Below, in pieces: positions 49,488 to 58,504 of a stretch of DNA of 64,000 bases. The translations under genes were made by a program, and so were the position numbers. Each line of letters begins with the position of its first letter. Within the stretch, counting starts at the first letter, position 1. A model generated the notes under the pieces. It made no database searches. It was not told where the DNA came from and was given only the letters and a program-made list of their open reading frames with translations. Source of the stretch: Pseudonocardia terrae (GTDB lineage Bacteria > Actinomycetota > Actinomycetes > Mycobacteriales > Pseudonocardiaceae); NCBI RefSeq assembly GCF_021343995.1, contig NZ_JAJTTE010000039.1:1-64000 (forward strand), given 5' to 3'.

Positions 49488-51919
49488 CGGCGGGCGCAAA
49501 GGTGACCCGCCGGGCGGCCCGGATCTCCGGGCCGCTCCGGCGGCTCGGCCCGGCGATCCGCGGAGCTCGGCGCGGCGCACGCCGGGCGATCGGGGCACCC
49601 GCGGCGGCCCTCCGTTCGGCCCGACGGAATCCCCGCCGGGCCGGGGCGGTGGTCCTGGTCGTCGCCCTGCTGGTGGTGACCGTCGGCGGACTCGCCCGGC
49701 TGCGCACCGACACGGGCCTGGGATCGTTCCTGCCCTCGGGGGACCCTGCGGCACGCCAGTTCGAGGAACTCTCCCGGGACTTCGGCGGCGACCCCGTCGT
49801 CGTGCTGGTGGAGACCGACGAGCCGCGGGCCCTGCTTCGCGGGGATCGGCTCGAGTCGCTGGTCCGCCTCGAGGGCACCTTCGCGCGGCTTCCCGATGTG
49901 GCCACCGTCTACGGGCCCGGGACGCTGCTCAACCAGATCGCGGGCCGGACGCAGGATCTGCTGGCGGAACTGAGCGGCCGACGCGACGCGGAGCGTGTCC
50001 GCGCCGAGCGGGAGGCCCGCGACGCAGGTGCGTCCTCCGCGGTCGCCACCGCGGAGGCCGACCGGGCCGCGGCCGCGTTCGACGGGCGCTACGCGACCTT
50101 GCTCGCCCAGGGCCTACCTGCCGGACTCCCGACGCTGAAGAACCCCTCGTTCGTCGACACCGTGGTGTTCGGCGCGTCCGGGGGGCCGCGCTCGCAATGG
50201 CGGTTCGTGGTGCCGTCCGAGCGCTCGATCGCCGTGCTCGTCCGGCCTCGGGAGGGACTCGACGCGAGCGCGGCCGCCGGCCTGGTCGACGGGGTCCGGG
50301 CGGAGCTCGCCTCGGCCGACCTGGGACCGGGTACGCGTGCAACCGTCTCCGGTGTACCGGCGGTCGTCGCTGCGCTGTCCGACCGCACGACAGCATCCGC
50401 CCCGGTACTCGGCGGCCTTGCGATCGCCGCGGTCCTCGCGTGTTTCCTGCTCGTCCGCTGGACGCGTCGCCGGGAGCGCCTCGTGCCGGTCGCCACCACC
50501 GTGGCGGCGATCGCGATGACGCTGGCCGTTTACGGATGGATCGGCCGCCCGGTGTCGCTCGGCGTGGTCGCCTTCCTCTCGGTCGTGCTCGGCATCGGCT
50601 GCTACTACCCGACCTACGTCCTGCTCGGGGCATCACGACGGACCGTGCTGACGGTCGCCTGTGCAACCGCGACGAGCTTCGGGACGCTGCTGCTGTCCCC
50701 GCTGCCCCTGGTCCGCGACCTCGGGGTCACGCTGTCGGCCGGCGTGCTGCTGGCCGCGCTCGTCGGGCTCGCGGCCCCGTTCCTCACCGGCCGGCCGGAC
50801 GTGCCGTCCGAATCCGTAGTCGGCGCTCCGATGTCAACGACTCCGGCGCGCTCGCGCTGGGCGATGGGCGGTCTCGCCGCGCTGATCCTCGCCGCCGGGA
50901 CGGGCTGGGCCGCACTGCCGGCCATTCCACTGCGCGCGGACGTCGACCAGTTCGCAGCGGGCCTGCCGGCCGTCGACGAGGCCCGGCACGTCGAGGACGT
51001 CGTGGGTTCCTCGGGCGAGCTCGACGTCGTCCTCCGCGGGCCCGACACGATGTCCCCCGAGGCCCTCACCTGGCAGCGGCAGGCTCTGGAGACGGCCGTG
51101 ACACGGCAGGGCGACGCACTGCGGCCCGTCGTGTCGCCTCCGGCTCTGCTGCCCTTCCTCGGCGCCGACGCAACGGATGCACAGATCCTCTCCGCGCTGC
51201 GGCTGCTGCCGCCCTACCTGACCGGGGCCGTCCTCACGGCGGACCGGGCGACCGCGGTGCTGAGTTTCGGCGTGCGGCTCGAGGACCTCGACCGCCTCGC
51301 GGTGGCCCGCGACGATCTGCTCGCCGCGTTGCCCCCGCCGCCGCCGGGTTACGAGACGGAGGTGACCGGGCTGCCGGTCGTGGCGCTACGCGGCAGCGAA
51401 TTGGTGTCGGCGGACCGGCTGGTCGCCAACGTCGCCGGCATCGTCGCTGCCGGGCTCGTCCTGGCCGTGGGGCTGAAGCGCCGCGTCGACGCCCTCGTGG
51501 CCGTCGTCTCGGCGGTGCTCGCCACCGGAACGGGCCTCTTCCTGGTGTGGGCCACCGGTACGGAGCTCACCCCGCTCACCGTGTCGCTCGGTTCCCTCAC
51601 GGCCGCCGTGGGCTGCGAGTTCGCAGTGGTGCTGGCCGAGGCGCGCCGCCGTGGCCGGAGCGAGTTGCGCCTGGCCGTGCCGCTCGTCACGGCCGCCTCG
51701 GTGCTGGGCTACGCCGCCCTCCTGGCCGCGGACCTGCAGGTCGTCCGGCAGTTCGGGGCGCAGCTGGCCATCGCGGTGGTGCTGTCCCTGCTCTGCTCGC
51801 ACCTCGTGCTCCGGGTGACCGGGGCGCGCCCCATGTCTCCCGAGATGTCCTCCGCGGCGACCGCCCCCACGGCGCCGCGATCCGACCGAGAACGATCGTC
51901 CGTGGCAGGAGTGTGCTGA
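49484..51919 (+). CDS. RND/MMPL-family transporter
   Basis: 811 residues in an ATGA overlap with the last mce gene. Layout of RND lipid transporters (MmpL/HpnN): a first membrane helix (AGAVVLVVALLVVTVGGLARL), an extracytoplasmic loop (about 75-290) with a coiled-coil insert, five membrane helices (about 300-430), a second membrane-loop repeat and five more helices to about 780. HpnN and MmpL proteins move hopanoids or cell-envelope lipids. Its coupling to mce genes suggests export or hand-over of the same lipid. Only one such protein is present. Confidence 0.88.
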   Translation: MTAGAKVTRRAARISGPLRRLGPAIRGARRGARRAIGAPAAALRSARRNPRRAGAVVLVVALLVVTVGGLARLRTDTGLGSFLPSGDPAARQFEELSRDFGGDPVVVLVETDEPRALLRGDRLESLVRLEGTFARLPDVATVYGPGTLLNQIAGRTQDLLAELSGRRDAERVRAEREARDAGASSAVATAEADRAAAAFDGRYATLLAQGLPAGLPTLKNPSFVDTVVFGASGGPRSQWRFVVPSERSIAVLVRPREGLDASAAAGLVDGVRAELASADLGPGTRATVSGVPAVVAALSDRTTASAPVLGGLAIAAVLACFLLVRWTRRRERLVPVATTVAAIAMTLAVYGWIGRPVSLGVVAFLSVVLGIGCYYPTYVLLGASRRTVLTVACATATSFGTLLLSPLPLVRDLGVTLSAGVLLAALVGLAAPFLTGRPDVPSESVVGAPMSTTPARSRWAMGGLAALILAAGTGWAALPAIPLRADVDQFAAGLPAVDEARHVEDVVGSSGELDVVLRGPDTMSPEALTWQRQALETAVTRQGDALRPVVSPPALLPFLGADATDAQILSALRLLPPYLTGAVLTADRATAVLSFGVRLEDLDRLAVARDDLLAALPPPPPGYETEVTGLPVVALRGSELVSADRLVANVAGIVAAGLVLAVGLKRRVDALVAVVSAVLATGTGLFLVWATGTELTPLTVSLGSLTAAVGCEFAVVLAEARRRGRSELRLAVPLVTAASVLGYAALLAADLQVVRQFGAQLAIAVVLSLLCSHLVLRVTGARPMSPEMSSAATAPTAPRSDRERSSVAGVC

Positions 51920-53301
51920 TGGCGTCGACGACGTACCAGAACGGAATCCGGAACGTGACCGGCGAGACGACCGACGAGAACGAGCCGACCGGCCCCACGC
52001 GGGACCTCCTCGACGGTGTCGTGGACGACCCGGGCGAGGAGACCGGCTCCGCCGACGCCGACGGACAGACCGTGGTGTCCGAGGAGCCCGCGACGGCCAT
52101 GGACGCCGCGCAGCAGGCGGTGCCCGACGAGGCCGGGGAGCCCGAGCGGGCCGTGAGGGCCGCGGACGAGGCCGACGCCGTCGGGGACGGCACGGGCGAC
52201 GGGAAGGCCGATCGGGTGCGCGGCCTGCTCCGACGGGCAAGGACAGGCTTGCGCGCGGTCCGGCTCCCGGCGTCCCGGCGCGGCAAGATCGTCGCGGCGC
52301 TCGCGCTCGTCCTGGCGCTGGGCCTGACCGGTGGCAGCCTCACCTGGTGGTTGACCTGGCGACTGCCCGACGGTGTCGCGTACCGCGCAGCCGGGCAGGA
52401 CGTCACCGTCGAGGACCTCGACCACCAGATGGACACGTTGACCGCGCTCTACGGGATGCAGAAGCCCGAGGACCCGGCCGCCCTCGACACCTTCCGGCGT
52501 GACTTCGCCAAGGCGTCGGCCGTCGGTGGCGTCATCGACCGGGCGGCGGCGGCCCAGGGGATCGTGATCGCTGACAAGGCCGCCCAGGACTTCCTGGGTC
52601 GGTACGTCGACCAGTACTTCGGCGCGGGTGACGGCGCTCGGCAGAGGTTCGTGACGGCACTCGGCACCGTGGGTACCTCCGAGCCCGCTGTGCTCGCGGA
52701 GATCCGGCGGCAGATGGCCGCCTCGCGGCTGTTCGAGGCGGTGACGAAGGACGTGCCTGCAGCGACGGATGCGGAGGTCGACGCCGCGTTCACGGAGCGC
52801 AAGGAGGCCCTCGCGACCCCCGAGACGCGCACTCTCGCCAACATCGTGGTTGCCGACGAGGCGACCGCCCAGCAGGTGCTGGCCGAGATCCAGGGTGGCC
52901 GGCCGTTCGCCGATGTCGCCCGTACCCGCAGCGCCGACGCCTCCAGCCGGGACGCCGGGGGTGCGATCGGCACGCTCGCCGCGGCTCAGCTCGAGAAGCC
53001 CTATGCCGACGCGGCCTTCGGAGCCGGTCAGGGTGCGGTCTTCGGGCCGGTTCGCACACAGTCCGGCTGGAATGTCGGTGTGGTGACCGCGATCCAGGCG
53101 TCCACGCCGGCCGATCCGGCGCGTCTGCACGAGCCGCTCAGGCAGCAGCTCCTGCTGGAGCGGCAGGGGCAGCGTTGGCGCGACTTCCTGGGGGGCGAGC
53201 TGGCTGCCGCGGACGTCCGCTACGCCGACGACTACCAGCCGGCCGATCCCGCGGCCCTCCCGTCGACCCCGACCGGGATCACCCCCGGCGCGCCGCGTTA
53301 G
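51919..53301 (+). CDS. SurA/PrsA-like peptidyl-prolyl isomerase, membrane-anchored
   Basis: 460 residues, TGATG overlap with the RND gene. A long acidic cytoplasmic part (1-110), a membrane helix (IVAALALVLALGLTGGSLTWWLTW, about 118-141), a SurA-N-like helical region (150-290) and a parvulin/rotamase domain at about 300-390 (TLANIVVADEATAQQVLAEIQGGRPFADVARTRSADASSRDAGGAIG). It should fold exported proteins outside the membrane; as part of this operon it may be dedicated to the Mce needle or the RND loops. Confidence 0.85.
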   Translation: MASTTYQNGIRNVTGETTDENEPTGPTRDLLDGVVDDPGEETGSADADGQTVVSEEPATAMDAAQQAVPDEAGEPERAVRAADEADAVGDGTGDGKADRVRGLLRRARTGLRAVRLPASRRGKIVAALALVLALGLTGGSLTWWLTWRLPDGVAYRAAGQDVTVEDLDHQMDTLTALYGMQKPEDPAALDTFRRDFAKASAVGGVIDRAAAAQGIVIADKAAQDFLGRYVDQYFGAGDGARQRFVTALGTVGTSEPAVLAEIRRQMAASRLFEAVTKDVPAATDAEVDAAFTERKEALATPETRTLANIVVADEATAQQVLAEIQGGRPFADVARTRSADASSRDAGGAIGTLAAAQLEKPYADAAFGAGQGAVFGPVRTQSGWNVGVVTAIQASTPADPARLHEPLRQQLLLERQGQRWRDFLGGELAAADVRYADDYQPADPAALPSTPTGITPGAPR

Positions 53302-53308
53302 GTCCGCC

Positions 53309-53518
53309 GTGCTGCTCGGTGTGCTCGCCCAGGCGCTCCTCGCCGTCGCCCTCGTGGCCCTCGGGCTGTGGGGGAGGGCGGCGGCGGGGACGCTTCCGGC
53401 CCGTTCGCTCCCGCCGGAGGAGCGGGAGCGACGCTCTCGCGTCCTGCACCGCGGTGGCACGGGGTGCGTTCTGTTGGGGGCCCTGTTCGCCGTGACCACG
53501 GTGACGGCCCTCCTGTGA
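53309..53518 (+). CDS. small two-helix membrane protein at the end of the mce operon
   Basis: 69 residues from GTG 53309, 7 bases after the foldase stop. Two hydrophobic segments (LLGVLAQALLAVALVALGLWG and GCVLLGALFAVTTVTALL) joined by a basic loop (PPEERERRSRVLHRGG). No family recognised. A terminator follows. Confidence 0.6.
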   Translation: MLLGVLAQALLAVALVALGLWGRAAAGTLPARSLPPEERERRSRVLHRGGTGCVLLGALFAVTTVTALL

Positions 53519-53561
53519 CCGGCGCGGCGCCGACGTGGGGGCGATCGGCGCGCGCGACGAA

Positions 53562-53593
53562 GGGGGCCTCCGGTGCTGCTGCCGGAGGCCCCC
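53562..53593. terminator. bidirectional terminator hairpin
   Basis: GGGGGCCTCCGG (53562-53573) pairs perfectly with CCGGAGGCCCCC (53582-53593) around an 8-base loop, between the mce operon and the convergent LuxR-type gene. Confidence 0.8.
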
Positions 53594-53619
53594 GGTCGTC
53601 GTTCAGGCGGTGGGCAGGT

Positions 53620-54801
53620 TCAGCCGCGCAAGTAGCGGCAGACGGCCTCGGCCCGGTTCGCCGCGGACAGCTTCCGCAGGATGTGCTTCACATGTGCCTT
53701 CACCGTCGCCTCGGTCACGAACAGGGTCGAGGCGATCCGCGCGTTGGTGTCGCCGGCCGCCATCAGCTCGAGCACCTCCCGCTCCCGGGCGGTCAACGAG
53801 CGGAGCACAGCGGCGCGGGCGCTGCGGCTGTTCCCGTCCGCCTCCGAGAGGTCGGGCACGGGGACGGGGCGGGAGACGGGCTCGAGATCGGCCTCGACGG
53901 CCTCGTCCACCATGTCCAGGACCGACGAGCTGTACTGCTCCACGCGCGCGCGGATGGCCTGCAGGCGCTCGTGCAGGACGGCGCGCTCGAACGCGTGGCC
54001 CATGCACTCGGCCAGCATCCCGAGGACGTCGCGGTCGAACTCGTCGACGACGCCGTCCTCACCCGAGTCGACGTGCACGAACCCGATCACGCTCCGACCG
54101 ACCACGAAGGGCGCGGCTACATACGCACGCGACTGCGTGAGGTCGAGCAGCTCGCGATGGACCCGGGGATTGCTCTGGGCGTCTGTGACGAGGATCGGGG
54201 AGCGCCGGCGGACCAGCTCGGACTCGATCAGTTGCTGATCGACCTGTCTCGGGGCCTCGCTCCCGGCGACCCGCATCGCCTCGGCCATCCCGGGATCACC
54301 CTTGACGAAGGCCGAGCGGGCGATCCAACGACCGTTGCGCAGCTTCGAGACGAGGCAGCGGTCGTACCCGACCCTGCCGATCTCGTGCGGCGCCCGATCG
54401 ATGAGCGTGCCGACGCTGGTGGCCGAGCGGAGCCGGTCGAGCACGCCCTGGACCGAAGCCAGCGCCTCGGTCCGCCGGGCGAGCCCGGCTTCCCTGATCG
54501 CGGTACGCGCCTGCGCGACCTGCAGGACGACCGCGGAGAGCCGGGCCCGGTCCGCGGGCTCGAGCTCGGCGCGGGCGAGAGCGTCGACGACCGTCGACTG
54601 GGCGGCGTCGAGCGCGACCTCGGCGGCGTGGGGGCCGAGGCTCACGGCAGGGCCGGGAGCGCCGTCCCACCCGGTGAGCCGGGCGACGAGTTCGAGGACG
54701 GAGCGCGCTCGCCTGATCTCGCTGCCCACCGCGTGGGGGCGGCGGAGGCTCCGGGTGGTGGTGGTGCGGTCGAAGACGGCCGACTGACTGGTCGACGGCA
54801 T
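53620..54801 (-). CDS. GAF-domain LuxR-type regulator
   Basis: 393 residues. A GAF domain at about 120-270 (SATSVGTLIDRAPHEIGRVGYDRCLVSKLRNGRWIARS; AYVAAPFVVGRSVIGFVHVD) and a C-terminal LuxR/NarL HTH (SLTAREREVLELMAAGDTNARIASTLFVTEATVKAHVKHILRKLSAANRAEAVCRYL). No phospho-acceptor domain, so it probably senses a small molecule directly. Related GAF-LuxR proteins activate actinobacterial catabolic operons. It is flanked by the mce operon and the divergent MDR gene; repeats in the divergent region are candidate operators. Confidence 0.87.
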   Translation of the reverse strand: MPSTSQSAVFDRTTTTRSLRRPHAVGSEIRRARSVLELVARLTGWDGAPGPAVSLGPHAAEVALDAAQSTVVDALARAELEPADRARLSAVVLQVAQARTAIREAGLARRTEALASVQGVLDRLRSATSVGTLIDRAPHEIGRVGYDRCLVSKLRNGRWIARSAFVKGDPGMAEAMRVAGSEAPRQVDQQLIESELVRRRSPILVTDAQSNPRVHRELLDLTQSRAYVAAPFVVGRSVIGFVHVDSGEDGVVDEFDRDVLGMLAECMGHAFERAVLHERLQAIRARVEQYSSSVLDMVDEAVEADLEPVSRPVPVPDLSEADGNSRSARAAVLRSLTAREREVLELMAAGDTNARIASTLFVTEATVKAHVKHILRKLSAANRAEAVCRYLRG

Positions 54802-54876
54802 CGTGTCTCCTCGTTGAGCACGGGGGCGGTACGCGCTCGGTGGTCCGGAGGGCCCGCACCCCCGATGCGCACTTAT

Positions 54877-55000
54877 GGTCCAACAGTTCGCTAACGACTG
54901 TCCTTCGAGAGGGTTACGTGGATCTCACGCCTCCGAGTGCCGGGTGACGCGAGCAGGCGGATCCGGCCGGTCCTGGATTGAGTTTTCGGTCCAACAATTC
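54877..55000. promoter_or_regulatory. direct repeats GGTCCAACRRTTC in the luxR/MDR divergent promoter
   Basis: GGTCCAACAGTTC (54877-54889) and GGTCCAACAATTC (54988-55000) are a 12-of-13 direct repeat 111 bases apart in the 311-base region between the two divergent genes. A third, inverted copy precedes the first mce gene (41441-41453). They are the best candidates for binding sites of the GAF-LuxR regulator. Confidence 0.5.
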
Positions 55001-55112
55001 TACCGTGCCTCTTCGGTGAAGGGCCAGGCTCCACCCTTTCGGTGACTCGGCCACGCCGGCTCCGGCGTAGGAGCGGGGCGGCGCCCTCCTCGACGACGAG
55101 AGGAAACAGCGA

Positions 55113-56099
55113 GTGCGAGCAGCGGTGCTCAAAGGGTTCGGTGACGCGTCCAACCTGGTCTACGAGGACTTCCCGGACCCGGAGCCGGAGCCGGGATCGA
55201 CAGTAGTGCGGTTGGAGGCCGCAGCCCTGAACTGGCACGACGTGCTCGTCCGGCAGGGGAGGTACGGGTCGCCCCTGCCGCATGTGCCGGGTAGTGACGG
55301 CGCCGGGACACGGGTCGACGACGGCGCGGAGGTCATGATCCTTCCCTCGCTGTGGTGGGGGTCGGACGAGCGAGCGCCGGGCCCGCGATGGGAGATCCTC
55401 GGCGACCACCGACCGGGTACCTACGCCGAGTACGTCCGGGTACCGAGCGAATGCGTCGTACGCAAGCCGGCGGGGCTGTCATGGTCCCACGCCGCCGCTC
55501 TCCCGCTGGTCGGTCTGACCACGTACCGCGCCCTGTTCACCCGCGCACGGCTGCGGGCCGGGGAGTCGCTGCTCGTCCTCGGGGCCGGGGGTGGAGTGGC
55601 CACCATGGCCGTCAGTCTCGCCGCCGGCATCGGCGCCACCGTGCACGTCACGTCCTCGGCCACGGAGAAGATCGACGCTGCGGTCGCGCTCGGCGCGACG
55701 GGGGGCGTGAGCTACCGCGATCCCGGCTGGCCCACGGCCGCACGAGCGCTCTCGCCCGACAAGGCCGGCTTCGATGTCGTGCTCGATCCGGTGGGGACGT
55801 GGGCGCAGGCGCTCGAGGCCGTCCGGCCGGGCGGGCGCGTGGTCGTGCTCGGCTCGGCCCGCGCAGAGCGGGCGGACCTCGACGTCCGGCGCTTCTACTT
55901 CGGACAGTACGACCTGCTCGGCACGACGATGGGTAGCCTGGCCGACTTCGCCGGACTCGTCGACCTCGTGGAGCGGCGGGGCATCGTCCCCCCGCCGGTT
56001 GACCGTGAGTTCCCTCTGTCGGACACCGCCGACGCGCACCGCCACCTGGAGTCCGGACGCGGCTTCGGGAAGGTCGTTCTGCGAATCCGCGGCACCTGA
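55113..56099 (+). CDS. MDR-family zinc-less oxidoreductase (quinone oxidoreductase-like)
   Basis: 328 residues from GTG 55113. Medium-chain dehydrogenase/reductase fold: GroES-like part (1-120) and nucleotide-binding part with LVLGAGGGVATMAVSLAAG. It lacks the structural-zinc Cys cluster, so it belongs with the quinone/enoyl reductase group using NAD(P)H. The motif WHDVLVRQGRYGSPLPHVPGSDGAGTR is typical. It is the first gene downstream of the LuxR-type promoter; the substrate is unknown. Confidence 0.82.
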   Translation: MRAAVLKGFGDASNLVYEDFPDPEPEPGSTVVRLEAAALNWHDVLVRQGRYGSPLPHVPGSDGAGTRVDDGAEVMILPSLWWGSDERAPGPRWEILGDHRPGTYAEYVRVPSECVVRKPAGLSWSHAAALPLVGLTTYRALFTRARLRAGESLLVLGAGGGVATMAVSLAAGIGATVHVTSSATEKIDAAVALGATGGVSYRDPGWPTAARALSPDKAGFDVVLDPVGTWAQALEAVRPGGRVVVLGSARAERADLDVRRFYFGQYDLLGTTMGSLADFAGLVDLVERRGIVPPPVDREFPLSDTADAHRHLESGRGFGKVVLRIRGT

Positions 56100-56165
56100 C
56101 GCATCGACGCCTCATTCGACCGGCTCCGGCGACCGGCGCCGGGCCCCGATCCACCGGAGACAGCC

Positions 56166-56999
56166 ATGACCACGAACGGGATCCGCCCTGCGGCCGCGCG
56201 CACGACGATGCCGGCCACCACGTCCCGGGTGCGGTACGAGATCGACGACCAAGGGGTCGCCTGGCTCACCCTGGACCATCCGGACAGCCGCAATGCCCTG
56301 GGTGACGCAATGCTCGACGAGCTTCTCGTGGGCTTCGCGGCCGCGCGGGCCGACGACGCCGTCCGGGTCGTCGTGCTCGGCTCCTCGCATGAGCGGGTGT
56401 TCTCCGCCGGAGGCGATCTGAAGGCCTTCGCCGGCGACGTGCCCACGATCGAGAAGTACGCGGGCCTCGAGCGCTTCCCGCAGCTCTACCTGGCAATCGC
56501 CGAGCTGGGCAAGCCGGTGATCTGCGCGGCGGGTGGCGACGTGCTGGCGGGGGCCTTCGGGCTGGCGCTCGCCTGCGACCTGGTGATCGCGCGCGAGGGC
56601 GTCCGCTTCGGTTGTCCGGAGATCAACGTCGGAGTGTTCCCGTTCATGATCTCGGCGCTCATCTACCGCAACGTCGACCGGATGAAGGCCAACGAGCTGA
56701 TGATGCTCGGCGATCCCATCTCGGCGACGGAAGCGCACCGACTCAACATCGTCAACGCCGTGGTACCGGACGAGGAGTTCGCGGAGACGGTACGCGGATG
56801 GGCGCACCGCGTCGCCGCGAAGTCGCCCTTGCTGATGCGCATGGGCAAGGACGCCCTCGCGGCCACGCGCGACCTTCCGCTTCGCGAGGCGCTCGACGGA
56901 CTGCGCTCGCAACTCGCGCTCGCCTTCACCACGGAGGACATCAAGGAGGGGGTCGCCGCATTCCGGGAGAAGCGCGATCCGGTGTGGCGCATGCGTTGA
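56166..56999 (+). CDS. enoyl-CoA hydratase/isomerase family protein
   Basis: 277 residues, GGAGACAGCC before ATG 56166. Crotonase fold with the oxyanion segment RVFSAGGDLKAFAGD and the second block CAAGGDVLAGAFGLALACDLVIAREGVRFGCPEINVGVFP, where the usual active-site Glu/Asp positions are partly kept (CPEINVG). It hydrates or isomerises 2-enoyl-CoA in side-chain degradation. Co-directional with the MDR gene 66 bases upstream. Confidence 0.87.
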   Translation: MTTNGIRPAAARTTMPATTSRVRYEIDDQGVAWLTLDHPDSRNALGDAMLDELLVGFAAARADDAVRVVVLGSSHERVFSAGGDLKAFAGDVPTIEKYAGLERFPQLYLAIAELGKPVICAAGGDVLAGAFGLALACDLVIAREGVRFGCPEINVGVFPFMISALIYRNVDRMKANELMMLGDPISATEAHRLNIVNAVVPDEEFAETVRGWAHRVAAKSPLLMRMGKDALAATRDLPLREALDGLRSQLALAFTTEDIKEGVAAFREKRDPVWRMR

Positions 57000-57058
57000 G
57001 CGCTGCGGGAGCAGCGGACGGGTAGCCGTCGGGATGACGAGTCTTCCCCCCAGGAGCG

Positions 57059-57128
57059 ATGTGCGACACATGCCTCCGGTCGGACGATGGCGCTACTCGA
57101 TCCGACGTACCTCGGGCCGTGAGGCCCG
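57059..57128 (+). promoter_or_regulatory. palindrome and small hairpin before the P450 gene
   Basis: In the 173 bases between the hydratase and the P450, ATGTG-CGA-CACAT (57059-57071) is a perfect 5-3-5 palindrome and CGGGCC-GTGA-GGCCCG (57113-57128) a short hairpin. They suggest a separate promoter and operator for the P450 operon. Confidence 0.35.
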
Positions 57129-57172
57129 GTACGCGGCGTCCGACGACGCCGCCGCGAACCACCGGAGGACCC

Positions 57173-58504
57173 GTGACCACCACCGAGGCGGACACCGCCA
57201 CCACGAAGCCGGTGCCCGACGGCATCGCCCGGCAGATCGTCCTGCCGGAGGGCCACCGCGACGAGGTCGCGCTGTTCGCGGCCTACAAGTGGCTGCGGGA
57301 GAACAACCCGCTCGCCCAGGTCCACGTCGAGGGCTACGACCCGCTGTGGCTGGTCACCAAGCACGCGGACCTGATGGAGGTCGAACGTCAGCCCGACGTC
57401 TTCACCAGCGGCGGCGGCGAGGAGAAGGGTTCGCACAACCCGATCCTGGCCAACCAGGCCGGTGACGCGTTCACCAAGAGCCTCACCGGCGGCAGCCTCC
57501 GGATCCTCGAGACGGTGACCTACCTCGACCCGCCGGAGCACACCGCGGTCAAGGACGTGGCCAACGACTGGTTCCGCCCGGCGAACCTCAAGCGCTGGGA
57601 GGACACGGTCCGCAAGCTCGCCCGCGAGGCGATCGACGGCAAGCTCGAGGTCGGGGTCAACGAGATCGACCTGGTCAAGGACTGGGCGATCTACTACCCG
57701 CTGCACGTCGTCATGACGCTGTTCGGCGTCCCGGAGGAGGACGAGCCCCGCATGATGGGGCTCACCCAGGACTTCTTCGGCACCGCGGACCCGGACACCG
57801 CCCGCGCCGACGTCGAGCCGCTGAGCCCGGAGGCCGCCGCCCAGCAGTGGGCCGCCGCGATCCAGGACTTCTACGCCTACTTCGACTCGCTGGTGGAGGC
57901 GCGCCGCGCCGAGCCCCGCGAGGACCTGGCGTCGATCATCGCCAACGCGCGCAAGGAGGACGGTGAGTTCTGGCCGAAGACCTTCGCGTACGGCTGGTTC
58001 GTCGCGATCGCGACCGCCGGTCACGACACCACGACGACCACCCTCGCCGCCACGCTCGAGGCGCTCTCCTACCACCCGGAGACCCTCGCCGCGGTGCAGC
58101 AGGACCCGAAACTGATCGGTGACCTGGTCAACGAGGGCCTGCGCTGGGCCTCGCCGGTGAAGCACTTCGTGCGCCGCGCGACCCGCGACTACGAGCTGCG
58201 CGGTCGGACGATCCACGAGGGCGACCGGCTGATGCTGCTCTACCAGTCGGGCAACCGCGACGAGGACGTCTTCCCGGAGCCGACGACGTTCGACATCTCG
58301 CGGCGGCCCAACCGGCAGATCGCGTTCGGCTACGGCCCGCACATGTGCATCGGCCAGCACCTGGCCAAGCAGGAGCTGCGGATCATGTTCGAGGAGCTGC
58401 TGCCCCGGATCAGGTCGATCGAGGTCATCGGCGAGCGCAAGGTCATGCAGACCAACTTCGTCGGCGGGCTGAAGAACCTCCCGGTCAGGCTGGAGCTGGC
58501 GTGA
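57173..58504 (+). CDS. cytochrome P450, CYP108-like
   Basis: 443 residues from GTG 57173 (GGAGGAC upstream). I-helix AGHDTTTTT (about 282-290), ExxR E321-GL-R324, and heme loop [17 protein letters not shown] with Cys392. The end, [20 protein letters not shown], and the loop [29 protein letters not shown] closely recall P450terp (CYP108A1), which hydroxylates alpha-terpineol. The next four genes also match the terp operon. A terpenoid or alkyl-cyclohexane substrate is likely; regiochemistry cannot be told. Confidence 0.9.
   Translation: MTTTEADTATTKPVPDGIARQIVLPEGHRDEVALFAAYKWLRENNPLAQVHVEGYDPLWLVTKHADLMEVERQPDVFTSGGGEEKGSHNPILANQAGDAFTKSLTGGSLRILETVTYLDPPEHTAVKDVANDWFRPANLKRWEDTVRKLAREAIDGKLEVGVNEIDLVKDWAIYYPLHVVMTLFGVPEEDEPRMMGLTQDFFGTADPDTARADVEPLSPEAAAQQWAAAIQDFYAYFDSLVEARRAEPREDLASIIANARKEDGEFWPKTFAYGWFVAIATAGHDTTTTTLAATLEALSYHPETLAAVQQDPKLIGDLVNEGLRWASPVKHFVRRATRDYELRGRTIHEGDRLMLLYQSGNRDEDVFPEPTTFDISRRPNRQIAFGYGPHMCIGQHLAKQELRIMFEELLPRIRSIEVIGERKVMQTNFVGGLKNLPVRLELA

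Noticed and set aside
42627-49754. Long minus-strand frames opposite the mce genes
   Set aside because: They are mirror frames of strongly supported MCE genes and encode Arg/Gly/Val-rich sequence without recognisable folds.
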